Assembly (NCBI GenBank): GCA_016193385.1
Contig: JACPSF010000112.1
Coordinates: 1-17,801, forward strand
Length of the DNA stretch: 17,801 nt
Source of the DNA: Deltaproteobacteria bacterium
GTDB taxonomy: Bacteria > Desulfobacterota_B > Binatia > UBA9968
Direction: 5' to 3'
Within the stretch, counting starts at the first letter, position 1; the number at the start of each line of letters is the position of its first letter. Positions 15,731-17,801 of this stretch are shown in pieces. The notes under the pieces were generated by a model, which did not search any database, was not told where the DNA came from, and saw only the letters and a program-made list of their open reading frames with translations. The position numbers and the translations under genes were made by a program.

Positions 15731-16258
15731 TTAGTACTTAAGGGAGGTGTCTCCTGTCTGCTCGCCCGGCTGCCAGTCCGAAGGGCAAAGCCTTTCGGTA
15801 CGCAGAGCCTTGAGCACCCGGAGCGTTTCTTCCACGCTCCGCCCGACGTTCATGTGGCTCACCACAAGATAGCTGACGATGCCTGCGGGATTGATGATGA
15901 AGGTGGCGCGCTGGCTGACCCCGTCCCTCTCGTCCAAGACTCCGTAATCCCGGCTCACCTTTTTTTCCGCATCGCTCAGAAGCGGATAGTCCACACCGCC
16001 AAGCTCATTGATCCATTCCCGGTGGGTCTCGACCGAATCCACGCTGATCCCCAAGATCTCGGCGCCTTCCGCACGAAACGCTCCCGCCATCTTGCTGAAT
16101 CCAACCACCTCGGTGGGGCAAATGAAAGTAAAATCCGCCGGGTAAAAGAAGAGCACGAGCCATTTGCGCCGGTAAGATTTGAGCGCATAATCTCCCACGC
16201 GACCCCGATAGATCCCCTTGAGGGAGAAGTCGGGCGCGTCCCTGCCTACGGCAACCAT
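15731..16258 (-). CDS. Typical 2-Cys peroxiredoxin (AhpC/Prx1 type)
   Basis: A 175-residue thiol peroxidase that reduces hydrogen peroxide and organic peroxides. The peroxidatic cysteine is C47 in PADFTFICPTE; the resolving cysteine is C158 in RLCPSDWQPGE. The catalytic Arg lies in SQRATFIINPAG (about 115-126). Length is a little shorter than the 185-200 of many AhpC proteins, mainly at the C-terminal tail, where a YF-type motif is missing; such proteins tend to resist overoxidation less predictably. A purine-rich AAGGAAAAG precedes the ATG at 16258. It lies 40 bases behind the TetR gene and abuts the VIT1 gene. No AhpF or AhpD partner is in the window, so the reductant is probably thioredoxin. 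Confidence 0.95.
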   Translation of the reverse strand: MVAVGRDAPDFSLKGIYRGRVGDYALKSYRRKWLVLFFYPADFTFICPTEVVGFSKMAGAFRAEGAEILGISVDSVETHREWINELGGVDYPLLSDAEKKVSRDYGVLDERDGVSQRATFIINPAGIVSYLVVSHMNVGRSVEETLRVLKALRTERLCPSDWQPGEQTGDTSLKY

Positions 16259-16298
16259 CGACTTTTCTTTTCCTTCGCGCGCCTGCTTTGCTGCGTCC

Positions 16299-16979
16299 TT
16301 AAGACAAATTCTGCCACAGCGAGAACGTCTCTTCGCTGGCTTCGGAGGGTCGTGTTAACCACGGCTCCTGGACCTTGCCGCCTTTGAGGATGCCGAAGAC
16401 ATAGATCCTGAGCATCTGCTCGATCAACTCCGCGAGCGGCAGGTCCCGCTTCGGCCGGTACCAGGTATAGATCCAGTTCATCATCCCAAAAAGGGCGAAG
16501 GTCGCCACCCTGATGTCCACCTTCTCGCCGCCTTCCTGCTCCTGGAGTTCTCCGACGAGGTCCGTCAGGACTTTCACGTAGCGGCGCTTCAAAACCAGCA
16601 TCTTCTCCTGAAACTCCCCCGTGAGCGATTCATCCTCGTGCGCCATGACCTTCATCTCGTTCATGTTGTGCAGGAAAAAGCTCAGATGGTTCTCAGTAAA
16701 GACCCGAATCCGGGAGCGCACGTCGTTTTCCGCGCTGACGGCCTTTTCCCAGCGCTGCAACAGGGTGAGGAAGCACTGCTCTTGAATGAGATAGAGCAGC
16801 TCTTCCTTGGTGCGAAAGTAGTAATAGAGCCCGGCGAGGCTCATCCCGGTGGCGCGCGAGATGTCCCGGATGGAAGTTCGATGAAAACCTTTCTCCGCGA
16901 AGATCTTGGCAGCAGTCCTGAGGATCCACTGAAGCTTCTCGTCGTAATGACGGGTGGAAGGCTCCGCACGGTTGGCCAT
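16299..16979 (-). CDS. TetR/AcrR-family transcriptional regulator
   Basis: With the ATG at 16979 the protein has 226 residues. The N-terminal helix-turn-helix is standard: ILRTAAKIFAEKGFHRTSIRDIS followed by GMSLAGLYYYFRTKEELLYLI (about 18-63). The C-terminal domain (about 70-205) is all helical, with an ENHLSFFLHNMNEMKVMAHE segment similar to TetR_C proteins of fatty-acid type regulators. An ATG at 17036 would add 19 residues. I prefer 16979 because the fold begins about 15 residues in, as usual, and because TTGACA (17018-17013) and a weak CAAGAT (16995-16990) 17 bases on give a promoter inside the longer version. Neither start has a clear ribosome site. It probably controls the genes downstream; the ligand is unknown. 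Confidence 0.88.
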   Translation of the reverse strand: MANRAEPSTRHYDEKLQWILRTAAKIFAEKGFHRTSIRDISRATGMSLAGLYYYFRTKEELLYLIQEQCFLTLLQRWEKAVSAENDVRSRIRVFTENHLSFFLHNMNEMKVMAHEDESLTGEFQEKMLVLKRRYVKVLTDLVGELQEQEGGEKVDIRVATFALFGMMNWIYTWYRPKRDLPLAELIEQMLRIYVFGILKGGKVQEPWLTRPSEASEETFSLWQNLS

Positions 16980-17060
16980 AAACCGGCTTATCTTGGCAAA
17001 CCGCCCCCGAGCTGTCAACCGTTTCGAATGGGCCATTCGGCCAGGACGTTGACCGATACC

Positions 17061-17097
17061 GTTTCAATCCTCGCCCGCCCCGCAGGACGGGGGCTAC
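17061..17097. repeat. Solitary CRISPR-type repeat
   Basis: A 37-base element beginning GTTTCAATCC and ending GGGGGCTAC has the anatomy of type I CRISPR repeats (which end in GGATTGAAAC on the other strand), with an inner GCCCCG/CGGGG(G)C hairpin and a five-base loop. No second copy is present at normal spacing; 17021-17029 matches only its first bases (GTTTCGAAT). So it is at most an orphan or the last trace of an array. It stands between hsdM and the TetR gene. Confidence 0.45.
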
Positions 17098-17177
17098 TTG
17101 ACCCCTGCCCCCAATTGACCGGCACCTGAGATCCCTTCACGACATAGTCGGGACTTGGGAACCTGGTGCTTGCCAGG

Positions 17178-17801
<624 letters not shown>

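Noticed and set aside
17021..17097. A CRISPR array
   Set aside because: Only one full repeat is present; 17021-17029 matches the first few bases and stands at the wrong distance (40 bases), so no array is called.

Overview
The window is a GC-rich bacterial chromosome segment, probably from an uncultured Gram-negative lineage. I see no taxonomic marker good enough to name it; gene style (DUF885 enzyme, NxxGxxAF 'choice-of-anchor' secreted protein, a PEP-CTERM scrap, a bd-type oxidase with fused cytochrome c) is compatible with groups such as Desulfobacterota, Binatota or Methylomirabilota, but that is a guess.

Left part (1-5790): an isochorismatase-family amidohydrolase (+), a tRNA-Val(CAC) (-), a methyltransferase (-) whose start codon overlaps the stop of a broken EVE-domain gene tail, a small unrecognised two-gene module (-), an intact EVE-domain gene (-), then a DUF885 metallopeptidase-like gene and nfo (endonuclease IV) in tandem (+).

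Middle part (5791-12519): accessory DNA lying directly behind nfo. It holds a PEP-CTERM remnant (-), a first Phd/VapB-VapC pair (+), a 1292-residue secreted multidomain lipase-like protein (-), a degenerate second copy of the nfo 3' end, a second Phd/VapB-VapC pair (+), and a third, better preserved copy of the nfo 3' end that ends 29 bp from a convergent conserved operon.

Right part (12549-17801, all -): hsdM (running off the window), a solitary CRISPR-type repeat, a TetR regulator, a 2-Cys peroxiredoxin, a VIT1/CCC1 iron/manganese transporter and a two-gene bd-type oxidase with a C-terminal cytochrome c. The tight spacing suggests an oxygen/peroxide/iron handling unit under the TetR protein.

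The main discovery is a repeated architecture. At two unrelated host genes (the EVE gene on the minus strand, nfo on the plus strand) a small toxin-antitoxin-like operon sits in the same orientation as the host gene, between its intact 3' end and a diverged second copy of the last 36-51 codons of that gene. At nfo this has happened twice in series. No integrase or transposase is visible. The tails differ from the intact gene by about 25% at DNA level for nfo, so they are not recent duplications; they look like displaced original 3' ends left after imported DNA replaced the gene end and brought a cassette with it.
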